Below are positions 23,501 through 38,500 of a stretch of DNA of 64,000 nucleotides, piece by piece. The notes beneath the pieces were generated by a model, which was not told where the DNA came from, did not search any database, and saw only the letters and a program-made list of their open reading frames with translations. The stretch comes from Dendrobium chrysotoxum (taxonomy: Eukaryota > Streptophyta > Magnoliopsida > Asparagales > Orchidaceae). Each line of letters starts with the position of its first letter. The first letter of the stretch is position 1. The stretch is from NCBI GenBank assembly GCA_019925795.1, contig CM034311.1, positions 22,938,231 to 23,002,230 on the forward strand, in the 5' to 3' direction. Both the position numbers and the translations under genes were made by a program.

Positions 23501-26500
23501 TGGGAGAGGGCAGCAGGCCAGGGGCGAAAAGGGCAAGAGATTTGGCCCCCTTGTGGGCCCCATTAAACCAATCATTGCCTATGTGAGAAGAGGAATTAAG
23601 GAATGAATTAATTAGGAAGGATTTTCTAATTGAAATTTAAATTGGAGAGGGACATATATTAGGAAAGGGGGGTTGATTTAGGAAGAGATTAATTAGGAAG
23701 GATTTCCTAATTGAAATTTTAATATAGAGTGGGAAATATATTAGGAGGGGGGGGGGGGGGGGGTCATTTAGGAGGGAAACAGGAGAAGCTTATTTAAGCT
23801 TAAGTTTAGGATTTATTTTGTTTATGCAGAATTTTATTTGAGAGTTGCTGTAGTTCCTAGCGGCGTTTAGGTTATTTGGGAGAATCGATCTACCTCCCGA
23901 AATGTAGATCGCTTGTATCTTTCTTTTTTATTGAAGTTATAATAAAAAATCAGCCATCTATATTCATGTCCTGCAGTTTTTTCATTGTGTTTGCTGTTTT
24001 TATCTCCAAGAAGTATCAAATTGATATCAGAGCGAGGTTTTAGGAGAGATGGCAGCAAAGAAGATGTAGGCGTTGGAAGGGGAAGTGGAGCAAATCAAAT
24101 ACAGGATGGAGGAAAGGTTTTCAACTATAGCAAATTAGATGGAGAGCCAATTGGTAAGGATAGAAGAGGTGATAAAGAAGCTCATGGAGATGCAATCCCA
24201 AGCCTCACTGGCAGTTCCAATTACTAATCCACACCATGATTTGATCGGGGGCCCCATGGCCGAATCCAAGGGAAAAGAGATCGGAAGGGAAGAGTTCAAC
24301 GAGGAAAGTTCCTTTCATCAAGAGCCACCTTTAAGGGCTCCGATAAAGGGCGGAATGAGGGTTTCGGAAGGGAGGACAGCATGAAGAGAGTTCTATGGTG
24401 GGATTTATGGAGGAGGTGGTAGGGCGGCTGACCACTATGGAAGATCGTTGGGGCAAGGGTAGTGGACAACCAGAGAGGGAGGTGGATGAGCCGATCCATG
24501 GGGATCGGGTCATGGGAGACGGATGGAAGAAATGTGGGCTGCCCACCCTCGATAGACAGCGGGAACTATCGGCGGGAGAGGAAGTTGGGGTGGAGAAGCG
24601 AAGGTGAGGAGTTGAAGATGCCGGTGTTCGAAGGGGAGGATGCCCATAGGTGGGTATATCGGGTGGAGAGGTACTTTGCGGTGAATAGGTTAAAAGAGGA
24701 GGAGAAGCATACATCTGCAGGGTTATGTTTGGAGGGTAAAGCTCTTGCTTGGTTCCAGTGGAGAGATGCTAGATACCCTATCCGCTCGTGAGATGAGTTT
24801 AAGGATTGTTTGTTGGAACGTTTCCTAGCCATTCGGAAAGGAGACCTACACGAGCAATTCCTTATCTTGACTCAGGAGGGGACCATCATGGAATACAGGG
24901 AGAAATTCAATTTTTTGTCGGACAGTTGAGGGGAATTTCAGAGGTGGTCATGGAGGAAAATTTTATGAAGGGCCTCAAGCCTGACATACGATCAGACCTT
25001 CGATTGTTGAGGCCGAGGGGGTTGAAGGAGACGATGGAACAACACATATAGCAGAGGATAGGAGGCAGATGGAGAGAAGCAGTAAGAGCGGGGTTGTGGG
25101 TGGCTCTTATAGAAATATTTCAACTTTATTGGCATCAAGGACCCAGACGGTATCATTTTAGCAGGAAGCACCAATGGAGAAGAGTGGGGGAGTTCGCCCC
25201 GGGGCCAACATCAAGTGCCTCACAAAGGCAGAGGTACAGGACAAGAGAGCGAAAGGTTTGTGCTTTTGCTATGATGAGAAATATGCATCAGGCCCCCGGT
25301 GCAAGGACCACATAGTCCAGGTTCTTCTGGTTTGTGAGGAGGAAGAGACTGACAGTGAGGAATTGGTGGAGGAAGTAAAAGAAGGAAGAGAGCACCTATA
25401 CCTTGATGTGATGGAAGTGTTCCTAAATTCTGTGGTGGGATTTACTCCAAATCACACCATGAAGGTGATGGGACATATCGGGGAGTAGCCAGTGGTGGTC
25501 TTGGTGAATAGCGGGGCTACACATAACTTCATCTCAAATTGGGTCGTGGACCAGTTGGGATTGAAGTTAGTGGACAAAGGGAGCTTTGGAGTTATGATGG
25601 GAACAGGAAAAGTGGAGAGGAGTAGGGGGATTTGCAGAAGGGTGGTGCTGACACTCCAGAGCATACAAATAGTGGAGGATTTCTTTCCTTGGATTTGGGG
25701 AGCACTGATATGATCCTAGGGATGAAGTAGTTTTAGACAATCGGGGAGATGAAGGTAGAATGGAAATCTCTAACTATGTAGATTCAAGTGGAGGGGGAGA
25801 AGGTGCTGCTATGAGGAGATGCCAGCTTGTGCAGAACCATAGTTTCATTCAAGACCATGGTAAAGCAATAAAAGGAGCAGGGCTGGGCTACTTGGTGGAG
25901 CTACTGAGCTTGGAGGAGATCCGAGACTCAGAGCCAGCTAAGGTCCCTGTCGGTGTACGACAGCTTCTGCAGCAGTTCTCTGAGATTTTTTAGCCGCTTA
26001 GCGGATTACCACTACCCCGGGAGCATGAGCACGTCATTATCTTGAAGGAGGGGGTTTTTGTTATCAGTGTCAGACCATACCGGTACCTGCATATATTCAA
26101 AAAGATGAGATAGAGTAACTCATCATGGAGATGCTTGAGGCAGGAATCATCAGGCCCAGTGTGAGCCCCTTTTCCAGTCCTGTGTTATTGGTGAGAAAGA
26201 AGAACGATAGTTGGAGATTTTGTGTGGATTACAGGGCCCTGAATAAAGAAACGATGCCGGACAAGTTTCCTATCCCCATAATCGATGAGTTGTTGGATGG
26301 GCTGTTTGGAGCAGTCATTTTCTCCAAAAATTGACCTGAAGTTTGGATACCATCAGATCAGGATGAAGGTGAGGGATGTGCACAAGACAGCTTTCAGAAC
26401 TCATGAGGGTCACTATGAGTTTTTGGTGATGCCCTTCGGCCTTACGAACGCTTCAGCCACCTTTCAGTCCCTCATGAAATGGGTTTTTCAACCCTACCTC

Positions 26501-29500
26501 AAAAAATTCATCTTGGTATTTTTTGATAACATACTAATTTACAGTCGTATAGAGGCAGAGCATGTGGGCCACCTGAGGACTGTACTGGAGACTTTGAGGG
26601 AGCACCATCTATGTACTGGAGACTTTGAAGACTTTGAGGGAGCACCATCTTTCTCACAGCCACGGGTGGAGTACTTAGGACATGTGGTGAGCAAAGTAGG
26701 GATAGCAGCTGATTAGTCCAAGATTGAGGCTATGTTGGATTGACCTTTACTTAAAAATTTTGAATGAGTTGAGAGGGCTTTTAGGACTCACCGGATACTA
26801 TAGGAAATTTATGCGAGGGTATGGTACGATAGCAATACCACTGACTGAGCAACTGAAAAAGGATAGTTTCAATTGGGGGAAAGCAGCGACATAGGCTTCG
26901 AGCAGCTGTAGAAAGACATGACCAGCGTGTCAGTATTAACACTTATGGGCTTCAACAGACCTTTGTGGTGGTGACAGATGCATCGGGATAAAGATTAGGA
27001 GTGGTGCTCATGCAGGATCATCGGCCCATTACTTATTTTAGTCAGGTGCTCACTGCCAGGGCGGGACATTTTGTCGTCAGGACAGACAAGAGAATTTTAA
27101 AATTTCTATTGGAACATAGAATGGTAACTGAAGAACATCAGCGGTGGTTGTCTAAGTTATTAGGATATAATTTCGAGATTCAATATCGCCCATGACTGGA
27201 GAACAAGTCTACGGATGCACATCACGGAAGACGGACAAGCCACAACTAATAGCTCTATCAGTACCTATGGTCCTAGATTGGTAAGCCCCGAGACAAGAGA
27301 GTGAACAAGATAAGGGTCTGAGAAATATCAGAGTCGACTTGTTACATCACCAAGCCAGTCATCCCGGTTACACACTGAGGGGCACCCAACTACTACATCA
27401 AGGGCGATTCATTTTGCTGAGGGGGTCGGGATACATCCCCAAGCTATTGTAGGAGTTTCATGGCAGTGTAGTTGGAGGATATTTAGGAGTCCAGAAAACC
27501 TATAGCTGGCTAGCAACAAAACTATACTGGGTGGGGATGGGCCGCGATGTAGAGAACTTGGTAGCTAGATGTGATGTGTGTCAGAGGCACAAGCATTTGG
27601 CCATAACACTGGGAGGGTTACTACAGTTGCTAGCTCTATTAGAGAGGGGGTGGGAGGAGGTGATGATGAATTTCATCGAGGGGTTGCCGCTTTAGGAGGG
27701 ATTTTCAGTTATACTGGTAGTAGTGGATCGTTTGAGCAAGTATGCACATTTCATCCCTCTGTGGCTACTATTTTTATATGAGAGGTAGTGCGCTTGCATG
27801 GATTTCCAAAATCCATTGTATCAGATAGGGAGAAGGTGTTCCTTAGCCACTTCTAGGAGTTGTTTCATTTGCAGGGGACAGCCCTGAAGAGAAGTACAAC
27901 ATACCATCTCTAGACAGATGGCCAGACATAAGTGGTCAACAGAACCATAGAGACCTATTTGAGATGCTTTATATCAGACACACCGAAGAGTTGGGAAAGG
28001 TGGATTGCGTAAGAAAAATATTGGTACAACACCTTGTACCATTTAGCAAAAAAGACTACTCCTTTCAGGATTCTCTATGGAAGAGATCCACCCATCTGAT
28101 TTATTATGGGTAGAGCACTACACCCGTGTCCAGCGTCGAGCAATACTTAGAGGAGAGGGACAATGTATTATCTGAGTTAAAGGGACATTTGTTGAGAGCC
28201 CAACATATCATGAAAAGGAATGTTGATGAGCACAGGAGAAAAGTAAACTTCGAGCCAGGAGATATGGTTTGCTAAAAATTGAGGCCCTACAGGTAGAAAA
28301 CACTAGCCAAAAGGACGAATGAGAAATTATCCCCGCGGTACTTTGGGTTTTATGAGGTTGTGGAGCGTATTGGAGCAGTAGCCTACCGACTGAGGCTACC
28401 ACCTTCATCAGCTTTGCGCTCAGTCTTTTATGTCTCACAGCTGAGGAGTGCGATAGGAGAGCATGCACCATTATCTCTACCCCCGACTTTGACATTAGGC
28501 ATGGAGCTCATTTTGGAACCCTTGGAAGTAGTAGGTGTGCGCAGAGGGGAGGTAGGGGCATAGAAGGTGCTAATCAAGTGGAAAGATCTGCAATAGCATG
28601 ATGCCACATGGGAGCCATTAGAGACAATTAGGAGACAGTTTCCTACCTTCCACCTTGAGGACAAGGTGCATTTTGGGGAGGGGAGTATTGATATGGGAGA
28701 GGGCAGCAGGCTTGGGGCGGAAAGGGAAAGGGATACGGCCCCCCTTGTGGGGCCCATTAAACCTATCATTACATATGTGAGAAGAGGAATTAAGGAAGAG
28801 ATTAATTAGGAAGGATTTTCTAATTGAAATTCAAATTGGAGAGGAAAATATATTAGGAAAGGGGGGTTGATTTAGGAAGAGATTAATTAGCAAGGATTTC
28901 CTAATTGAAATTCAAATTAGAGAGAGAAATATATTAGGAAAGGTGGGGGGGTGGGTGGGCTGATTTAGGAGGGAAATAGGAGAAGCTTATTTAATGCTAA
29001 GTTTAGTGTTTGTTTTTTTTATGCAGAATTTTATTTGAATGTTGTTGTAGTTTTCTTTTTATGAGGGCTTCTTAGTGGCGTCTAGATTGTTTGGGAGAGT
29101 TGATCTACCTCTCAAATTGTAGATCGCTTGTATCTTTTTTTTTATTGAAGTTATAATAAAAAATTAGTCATTTATATTCATATTCCTACAGTTTTTTCAT
29201 TGTGTTTGCTGTTTTTGTCTCCAAGACGTATCACATTCATGCTTATGTAATTCTATATGTCATGTACAAAGTGCACGGTCTGGGTCTTTTTCATGATCTC
29301 AACTAGGTATCTATGTTCTCTTAAATATTTAGTTATTTATGTTGTAAGGGTCCTGATTTCAGTCAAATTTGCAACAACAAGAATTCAATTGCGATGTAAA
29401 AATTCAATTGCTTGTTGATTTTTGTGGATTAAATTTCTCATTATTTGTTGGATTTAAACGGTCATTGTATTATCTTTTTAGTTCAATTTCTCGTAATTTC

Positions 29501-32500
29501 AGATTTACTCCTGAAGGTAGAATTTTTTTGTAATTAATGCTTTTTGATACTCTAAAGGAGGCTTTTTGTGAACTTAGCAGCCTTTGATATATGAATTCTC
29601 ATTTATTTGGTGTGATCTTTATTCATAGTGTAATTTTGATTGCATTAAAAATCCTAAAACCCTTATGCATTCTCCATTAGTGCACACATGCAAATACTAA
29701 TTGATTCTGATGGCAAATACTAATCGAGTCTGATGGCTCATTTACATACCCAAGGCCCATACGTCTTTGAATACGGTTCACAAGAACACAAACAAAAACG
29801 CCCAAATAGTAGAAAACTTCAAAAATAATTGAACACAAACCTGTTAGAGGTATATCTTATTCCGCTCAATTTTCCTTTGTGCTAAACATATCTTTTCTCC
29901 GTGTTGAAATGTGATAAGCATTTGACACATCCGTACACCATAACTAACTGTATTTTTGAATGGTCTAAATTTAATTACCAATTTGTCATATACTATTTTA
30001 GTATACGAAAAGTTTAGACTATGAAAGTGACGGCTCCTTGAGTTATCATTGCTTCATGGATAGCTTTCAGAATAATAATATTTTGTAAACAGTTTTGCAC
30101 CTTTTTCAGCTTGCATTAATTATTTGTATTCAACTTGCATGATTTGTATTCCATATTTCTGCACACATGTGCCTACTTCTATATAGTTAATAATGAAATT
30201 TATTAGAGTGTTCTTTCAAACTATTTTTAAATATAACCAATATATATTTTTTTCATTTTTATGTCAAATCAGTCACTGTTGCTTGTATTAAATTAGAAAT
30301 CTCTGGTTCTGAAATTCGGGAGATTTATGAAATGCAGGTTGACCCAGATGAGGTGAATGCCTTGGCACAATTAATGACCTGGAAGACAGCCGTAGCAAAT
30401 ATCCCATATGGAGGAGCAAAAGGTGGAATAGGATGTGCTCCGGAACAATTGAGTGTTTCAGAGCTTGAGAGACTTACTAGGGTTTTTACACAAAAGATAC
30501 ATGACCTAATTGGAATTCATACTGATGTCCCAGCTCCAGATATGGGAACGAACCCACAGGTCCATGCTAACAAAAAATGTTTTTGATTTTTTCCCCCACT
30601 ATTTTGCTTAAAAACTTCTTTATATTTGATTATGCATAATTGAATTTTCTTTTGTTGGCATACGGGAAACAGACAATGGCTTGGATACTGGATGAATACT
30701 CCAAATTCCATGGCTACTCGCCAGCAGTTGTAACTGGAAAACCCATAGTAAGTAACAGCACAATTATATCTAAATATGCCAATTATTTTTGTATCCGAGA
30801 ATAGAATCAGCAATTTTGCTATGAATCACAAAGGTTAGATCAGGGAAACATGTACATGTTTTCCTGGCTGGCTGATTTGCATTTTCTTACTTTGTTTTTT
30901 TTATCAGACATGACATTTATTTAGTGAATTCTTTCTCTGTTTCCTTTTGAATTTACATTGTGAAATGAACTTATCATCTCTTTTTAAGAGAAATATGTAT
31001 TGTATGTGGAACTATGTATCTAATTGAATTGCTAGTCCATGATATGCCTTGAAACTTTTTTCAGCAAGGCTTAATGATCAAAATCAACTAGTTTTTAGGA
31101 AATTGGAATCCATAGGCGAGTGTGCTTGATGGGAAAGTTGTAATTAAATGGAAGATGGGGAGAGCGCTGATACAAAAGCTGTGGTTAATTTAATTTAATT
31201 ATTGGAAAAGCTTATAGATCTTTTCCCTATTATCTTAGCCTTCTCAATATTTTCCTTGCTTCATGAGGATTGGAACTCTTTATTTATTTGTTGATGGGTG
31301 ATTTTGTAATATAAAGCTGTATCTGATAACTCCTCGTTTTTTACTTTCAAATTTCAGTGTTATAATAAAATACTTTTCAACATATGAAACATAAACATGC
31401 ATATGAATTTGTTGAAATGCATGCACATATCTATCAATAATCATGCCAACTTCAAAATTTAGGTCCTTAAACCAATGAAGATTCTTATTCTAGATATTAG
31501 GAGTTCATATAAAACCCTACTGCAAGTGCTCTAAAATATAACCAGTTGCATATATTCCCTTCTTTTAATATAGGATTTACTTTCATGATAGTATCATATA
31601 TCTTCTATTTCATTTTTCATTTATGGTACTTTGTTTTTTTTTTCTTTGCTTGCTAGATATTACTCATTATCCTTTCTCCCTTTTCACCTTGAAGGATCTT
31701 GGTGGATCTCTGGGTAGAGATGCAGCTACTGGAAGGGGAGTACTTTTTGCTATACAAGCTTTGCTTGAAGAGTATGGGAAGTCCATCTCGGATCAGCGTT
31801 TTGCCATTCAGGTTCATACAATGATTCCCACGTTTGTAGTACACGATTTAAATATTATTACCTGCAAATATTCTTGCTTTGATTATTACCTGCAAATGCA
31901 AATGTTCTTGCTTTGATAAATCACTTTGTATTATGCGGATAAAAATGCTCCTGAAAGCAAGAGCAACTACAAGTGATTTATCAAAGCTATGATGTTATAA
32001 AAACTACTACATCAATGGTGATGCTTATCCCATTTAGAGAAATGCGTCATCTATTGTAAATGAATTTCGTAGAAAAATCTTCAATCGTCAAAAACATGAT
32101 AATCCGATGTTTAGAATGAAGATTTCAAGTCTAAAACTGATTGAAGTTCTGTTAGAGTTTCTGATAGTAGAATCTAGAGGTGATACGGACCCAAAATCTG
32201 TTATTTACCATTGTGCAATATTTAGGTTTTGTTCGGAAAATTTTTTTGGCTTCTTTTATGGTCAGAAAAACATTTTGTAAAAAAATAATATGTATTTGAA
32301 ATTATTTGAAAGATGGCTTTTTTACCTCTGTTTCAACTGTCTTTAGAAAACTGTTTTTGGAAAGATATTCTTAAAATTAAGGATGAAAAAAGAGCTTTAA
32401 AAGAACAAATAGAAAAAGCTTAAATTGCCCCATTCAAAATTTTAGTCACACCAATTGCTAATTAAGGCTTTGTTTGGGATGGCTTTCTTATTGTTTTCTA

Positions 32501-35500
32501 AAGTAGTTTTTTAGTGAACTCACTTTCTCTTTCCATTTTCTTTCTTGTTCTCTATACATTTTATTTGTAAAATTTTGGTCACCCACGGACAATTTAGTAT
32601 TCAAAATCCTCTAAGATAGATGTTGACCCCTAATATGTTCTTCACGACTAGTCGAGCGTGTTCGATGAGAACATGATAGAATGACAAGACACCTCGCGAA
32701 ATAGGTTCGATGTGCCTTGACACTACGCGAAATCACCCAAATGCTGTCTTCTTGTGAAATGGACTGCTTTAATGTGCTCAAAGTACGTAGGGGTGTAAGT
32801 GAGCTGAGCTGACTTGCTAGCCGACTCGAGCTCAACTCGTTAACGAGCTTACGAGTCAAGCTTATCGAGCCACGAGTTCGAGCTCGAGCCTATTCTCGAG
32901 CTCGTATATTAAACGAGCTCAAGCTCAGTCTGGCTTCGCTCGAAAGCTCATCAAGCCACTTGATTAACTTAAAAGATATTTAAAAATTAATTTAAAATAG
33001 CATTATATAATAGATTTTAGTATTTTTAAATTAATTCTATATTAAAATTAAAAAAATTGAAAAAAATGAAAATCTTTATTTAAAACTAAGAAATCGAGCT
33101 CAACAATCAAGTCAAGCCCGAGCTTTTCAAATAAGCTCCAGCTTAATAAGAACTAAACAAGCTTAGCTCGATTAGGCATATACTCGATTCGACTCGACTC
33201 ATTTACACTACTAGCTCAAAGTACTAAAATTATGCAACATGCACCCTTCATGTTCATTGCTTGAATCATTTGAACAATGATGAAAATATTGAGCCACTAG
33301 AATGATGTTGCGTGAAAGTGCTTGGATGTCATTAGTTTATAAAATAGCATAACATCAAAATTATTAAGAAGGGGACCCTCACATTCGATTTGGGCGAATG
33401 CGCCTGAAATTGACTGACTACAAGCGCAATGTTGAGGAAAATTGCTTGAACAACCTTCATTCACGAAATGGACCACCCAATTGCATTCGAGTTGTCCAAA
33501 TTTCTATGCAAAGAGGTGCCTGCACGAGAAAAATGGTGAAAACTAAAATTCAGCGAGCGAATCAACGCACATTTAAAGTGAATATCTATTTATTATTATT
33601 ATAAATTAATATTACACTTAGTTTAATTAAAAAAATTGGAATCTTTAGCACGAGCACGATTGCCCTTTTTGTTGTAGTAAAATGTCAAATTTTATTCTTT
33701 TAATTGATTAAAAAAATTAAAAATTAATAAATCTTAACCTACCCTAGTCCCAAAAAAAAACTCTCCTTCCACCTCACAAGTAGCCTTCAACTCCTGCTTG
33801 CACATGACCACTCACCCCACACATTATGCCGCCCCCCTCATGAACCATCCGACGTTGATGCCCAAGAGACTAAAGACAACACAGAACCGTCGTCGCATGC
33901 TCGCCTTCTCGCAACCTCATCGGTCCAGCCTCACATGCTTCCTACAGGCCCGCCACCAGCCGCCTCCTCTTCCTCCTCTTTCTCTCTCTTTCTCTATTTC
34001 TTCCCTCTCCTTCTCGTTCTATCTTCTCATACTCCCTCTCTCATCCTATCTTTCTCTCTCTAATCAGAGAGAGAAAGATCTCTATCCAATCTCTCTTTCC
34101 TCTTACCTCTCTCTTCCTCTCTTTCTCTCTCTAAATATAGAAAATCTTTCTCTCACTGCCCTCTCCTCTCTAAACAGAGAGAGAAACTCATCTTTCTCCC
34201 TCAAATCCTCTCTAACCTTGGCTTGCTCTCCCTAACGTATGGAGAGAAAACGATCATCAACAATGTTTGTGACACCTTGTGTGAAACCCGTTTGCGACGC
34301 ATTTAACATGGCAAGTGGAGTCTCATACACGCATTGCTTAACATGGAGAGAAAAGCTTGTCAGCGACATTTGTGATGCCACCATAAAATTTATTTATTAC
34401 AAATTCTCGTGCATGTACCTATACAAATATTTCTTGGCGTGATGGGATTTTTGAGAATTTCAGCCGTAGTGCTATAGAACAATGATCATATACGTCTTTC
34501 TTGGCATGGTGAGATGACCCAGACCCTATAGATTTTTACCACTCAAAGAGATGCCAGGAGGCTATCGAAATTTTAACTGACACGTTCTAAAAAACTGCAT
34601 ATAGGGAAATTAAAATGAGCAAAATGCAAATAAATATGATAACACATACATAGTTAAATGAAAAATATGTAATCAAAGTAATATTATAAGTGCAAAATAT
34701 TGAATAATAAATCAAAATACAAGATATGCGTGAGATTATGAAGCACTTGCTAGATCTCTAAGAACACGAATAGAAATTCATTGCTACACTCAAAGTTTTT
34801 AAGAATTCATGGTAATGAACTCAACTAAAACCAAGTGATGTGAGACATGAACCTCTCTTATTTATAGGCAAAAAGTGAGCTCCCGTCAGATCCACATCCT
34901 TAAATAAAAATTATATTAAATTATAAAAGAATGATACATGAAATATATGTCGTCCCAATTCATCTTGAATTCACCTTCTTTGCCCTGGATCACAACATTT
35001 TCTTGCAAATGGGCAGTAGTTGATCGCTGAAAAATTCAAAGTTGCAAAATATAAACTCAAAAATCAAAATTTGGATAATTTTGATACTTATGTGAATTTC
35101 ATGAGGCAATCTCCAAGTCTAATATGACGTTTTGAAATTCACACAAGAATTACGAAGGCGTGTAAAAAAACTAAACTAAAAAGTTTAAAGTCAAATGCAT
35201 ACATTATGAGGCAATTTTCAAATTCTGTTAAAACACATCGAATGACGTACGCTTGCATCATATAAGTGCACTAAAAATAGTGCGGGTATAGAATGCAGGT
35301 GTATTAAAAATTGTATGAGAAAATTATTCCCTTTTTAAATAAAATATTCGCATGTGCTTTGATGAGCATGATGAATACGTAAGCGTGACTTCTGAGAATG
35401 ATGTGTAGACTGAATAATAAATATATTTTAAATTTATCGATTTGAGAAATGTGCAAATATGTTGAAATTTCATTACCAATTTAAATTTTAAATCTCTCTC

Positions 35501-38500
35501 GAAAATGACAAATCTGCATGTGCATCGACCAATGTGAAAAATGCGTGAACTTAAAATTTGAGAATGCTGCTCAGATTAGAAAATAATAAATGAGTTTTAA
35601 ATTTCACACTCAAAAAAGTGTACAGATATGTTGAAACCTTATTACCAATTTTTAAGTTCTGAATCTCTTAAAATGAAATGTGTGCATGTGCTCCAAAAAA
35701 TGTGACAAAGTTGCGAACGAAATATCTAAGAATGTTGCGTGGACTAGAAAATAATAAATGAGTTTTAAATCTCCTGCTCCAAAAAACGTGCAAATATGTC
35801 AAACTAATTTTAAGTTCTAAATATTTTTTTATAATGAAATGTCTACATTTGCACCCTTGAATGTAACAAATGCCTAAATATAATATCTGAGAATGCTGCA
35901 CGGACTAAATGATAAGTATATTTTAAATTTTCTGCTTTGAAAGGCATGCAAATATGTTGTATTTGCACAAATGATTAAAATTTTTTAAATCTTTTTAAAA
36001 GATCAAAATATTTGCATGTGCTTCGACCAATACATCAAACCTGTAATTTTGGGGGTTCAAGAATGCTACGTGGGATAAAATGAAATGTAATTTTAAATTT
36101 CAAATTTAATCCTCCTTGAAATAGACTAGAGTTAGCAAGACTTGAATCTAATAAATGAGTGTGCAACAGTGAGACCCATGAATATAAACAAATTCACATT
36201 TAGATCAAACCTTCAATCCATTTAAAAGAAAATCATTATAAATGCAAACCCATGAGTTTAATGATTGTATGCCAATTTAAAAATTTGTTGCTCAAACCCA
36301 ATCCTCAATTAGTAAGTAGGTATGGTTTAAATAGTAAAATAAAATAATTTGAAACTCTAATGATGGTCGTATTGACATACTTCATTTTTAAAATACCCTT
36401 AAATTCCTATATAAATTTTTTTGGGTTTCAACTCAATTAAAACATGTACAAGAATATTAAAAATATCTCAAAACTCAAAATATTCAATTGAGATCAACTG
36501 TGTATAAACTTAAAGAAAAAATTCATTCACCCTCTGCAATCATTCATCGATGGTGATAAATTTGAGAATAACCTTAGCTCACAAAGAGTGAATATCTTGC
36601 AAAACATTTTATTATGATTTATTCTCAAGTGATCTCTTACTAGTAAATATATGACATATGTTCTCTAACCGTTTTTCAAATGACACCACAAGTAAATAGT
36701 TATGACCAAGGTTAGAACTGAGTGGTTTTATTATGAAATAATACCATTAAATTACGCTTATTGCTAGAGCCTACATGTCCCCCAATAGTTATAAACCCTT
36801 GAATAATGAATCATAGAGTATACTTGATCGGGCTCAAAATTCTCTAATAGTTGTCTTCAACTCGAATTTTCCCTCTTAAAATGAACATCAATCCCAAGTC
36901 TTTAAGGTATCCTTAGACTAAGTAATACATGGTTGCTGACAAGAATTCTTCAGTTTAGTTGGGTCGACTATCTTCTTTGATTATGTAGACTAAGGACCAA
37001 AGGACCATGAAATCGGGATGTCTGAATTAAGGTTATAAAAATCGGATGAGGCATAGAACTGTAAGAAAGAGAGGTTCGAGGTTACATGGTTTGACTAGGG
37101 TTGAATTGGGGGTTGAATAGGAAGACGTAATAAATATTAAATTTTTTTAAATAATGTCTAAATGAAATAGTAATGATGTAATAATATAAATTTATGATTA
37201 AAAATAAATAGAATTTATACATAAATAATATTATTTGTAATTTTAAATTTAAATATCTTCAATTTTAAATTTGATTCATAATTAATATAAATTTAGTTCA
37301 CATACAAACTTATAAATTTAATATAAATTGTTACTAATTTATATTATATATTTAGATATAATTTATATTTTAAATTTTACATCAAATTCACATAATAAAT
37401 TTGGATCTATATATTGTTCATGTGAGATCATTTATTATTAATAAATAGATAAACAATTAAATTTTATGATATATAACTAAATAAATAAATAAAAAATAAA
37501 ATAGATAAACAATTAAATATTATTAACTAAAAATATAAAAATTATTCATATTTTAAATTAATTGAAAATTTTGCTTAAAAATATATGTTATATATGTTGT
37601 GAACTTGGTAACTTTAACTTAGTTAATTAGTCCCACATTACTCGAGAACTCTCTCTTAGTATTATTTGTGTAGCTTTTTAGGTGTTCATATGTTAGGAAA
37701 TCATATGGAACAGTGGGTCATGTGAGAAGGCTTAGTTGGTGCTTCTTCGATATATTTTTATAATATTAAAAAATTATATATATATATATAATTTAAATTA
37801 AATTGTTAAGTTTAATAATTTATATAAATTTATTAAGTTAAATTAAATTATTTAAATAGTTCAATTGAACCAGACGATTTTCGGAAACTTGGAATGATAT
37901 GCTGGTTACATGGTTGAATCGGTGGTTCACTCTGGTTATAACCAGTCCAATGCTAAAACAGTTTTTGGGTTTGAATGAATTGATTACCGGATTGATTCTA
38001 GGTTCAACTAGTTGAACCAATTGGTCCAATCCAGTTCTTAAAATAGTGGACTGAACCATGACATTTTGATCGAGTTCATCATCATTTCTTAACCATTTGC
38101 TTTACAAGATAGTAAATTTTAGATCCCAATACAAAAAGGATTATTACTATTATATGCTTGGTAATTAATGCTTATCTAATGACTAGACTTAATCGAAAGT
38201 TCTTTTTTGTCACCGAGAATGATAATTAATCACAGGGCTTGTGCTTAAGGAAAACTTAGAATTAGATCATAAAGTTATCACAAAATGAGGGTCAAATCTT
38301 TAAGTAATGTCTTATCTGCAATCCAATTTACACCTAAAAAACCTGAATAAAACTCAAACCTCTCTCTACAAAGGCTGATGTGTGAATTTTCAGAGCCCAC
38401 AGCTTAACATCTCATAGAGGCTTAGCATAATTCGCATTGTTCTTTCCTTTTTTTACTCTACTTGGCGAAAATGATGACATAGTGGCTTTTGAAGTTGTAA

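Larger units (their letters stand above)
23491..29238 (+). mobile_element. Full-length Ty3/gypsy chromovirus in GDH intron 2
   Basis: LTR 23496-24018 (523 bp) and LTR 28689-29233 (545 bp) both begin TGATATGGGAGAGGG and end GTATCA. They are flanked by the 5-bp direct repeat CATTC at 23491-23495 and 29234-29238, a textbook target duplication. Between them lie a tRNA-Met-type primer site (24022), gag, protease, RT, RNase H, integrase, a chromodomain-like end and a polypurine tract. The sense orientation matches the host gene. Every domain is broken by stops or lost residues, so the copy cannot move. The family assignment rests on domain order and the terminal chromodomain. Confidence 0.93.
34239..38345 (-). 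repeat. Large dispersed repeat R in intron 5, interrupted
   Basis: Matches, on the opposite strand, blocks spread over 46.9-58.0 kb. Examples: GATGCCAGGAGGCTATCGAAATT (34541) against the 57610 region, the tandem monomers at 35290-36110 against 48600-48760 and 53320-53370, and GTTGGGTCGACTATCTTC (36959) against 47.3, 52.5 and 53.9 kb. The last block resumes at about 38160 after the Mutator-like insertion. No protein domain is present, so it is LTR-derived or a large non-autonomous retroelement. Boundaries are approximate. Confidence 0.65.

Noticed and set aside
23405..29715. Similar sequences left (23405-23470) and right (29575-29715) of the chromovirus as an older LTR pair
   Set aside because: The similarity is short and patchy, and no primer site or polypurine tract belongs to such an outer element.
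33798..34235. 145-codon Ser/Leu-rich frame in intron 5
   Set aside because: It reads through CTCTTTCTCT low-complexity sequence; composition alone explains the openness.
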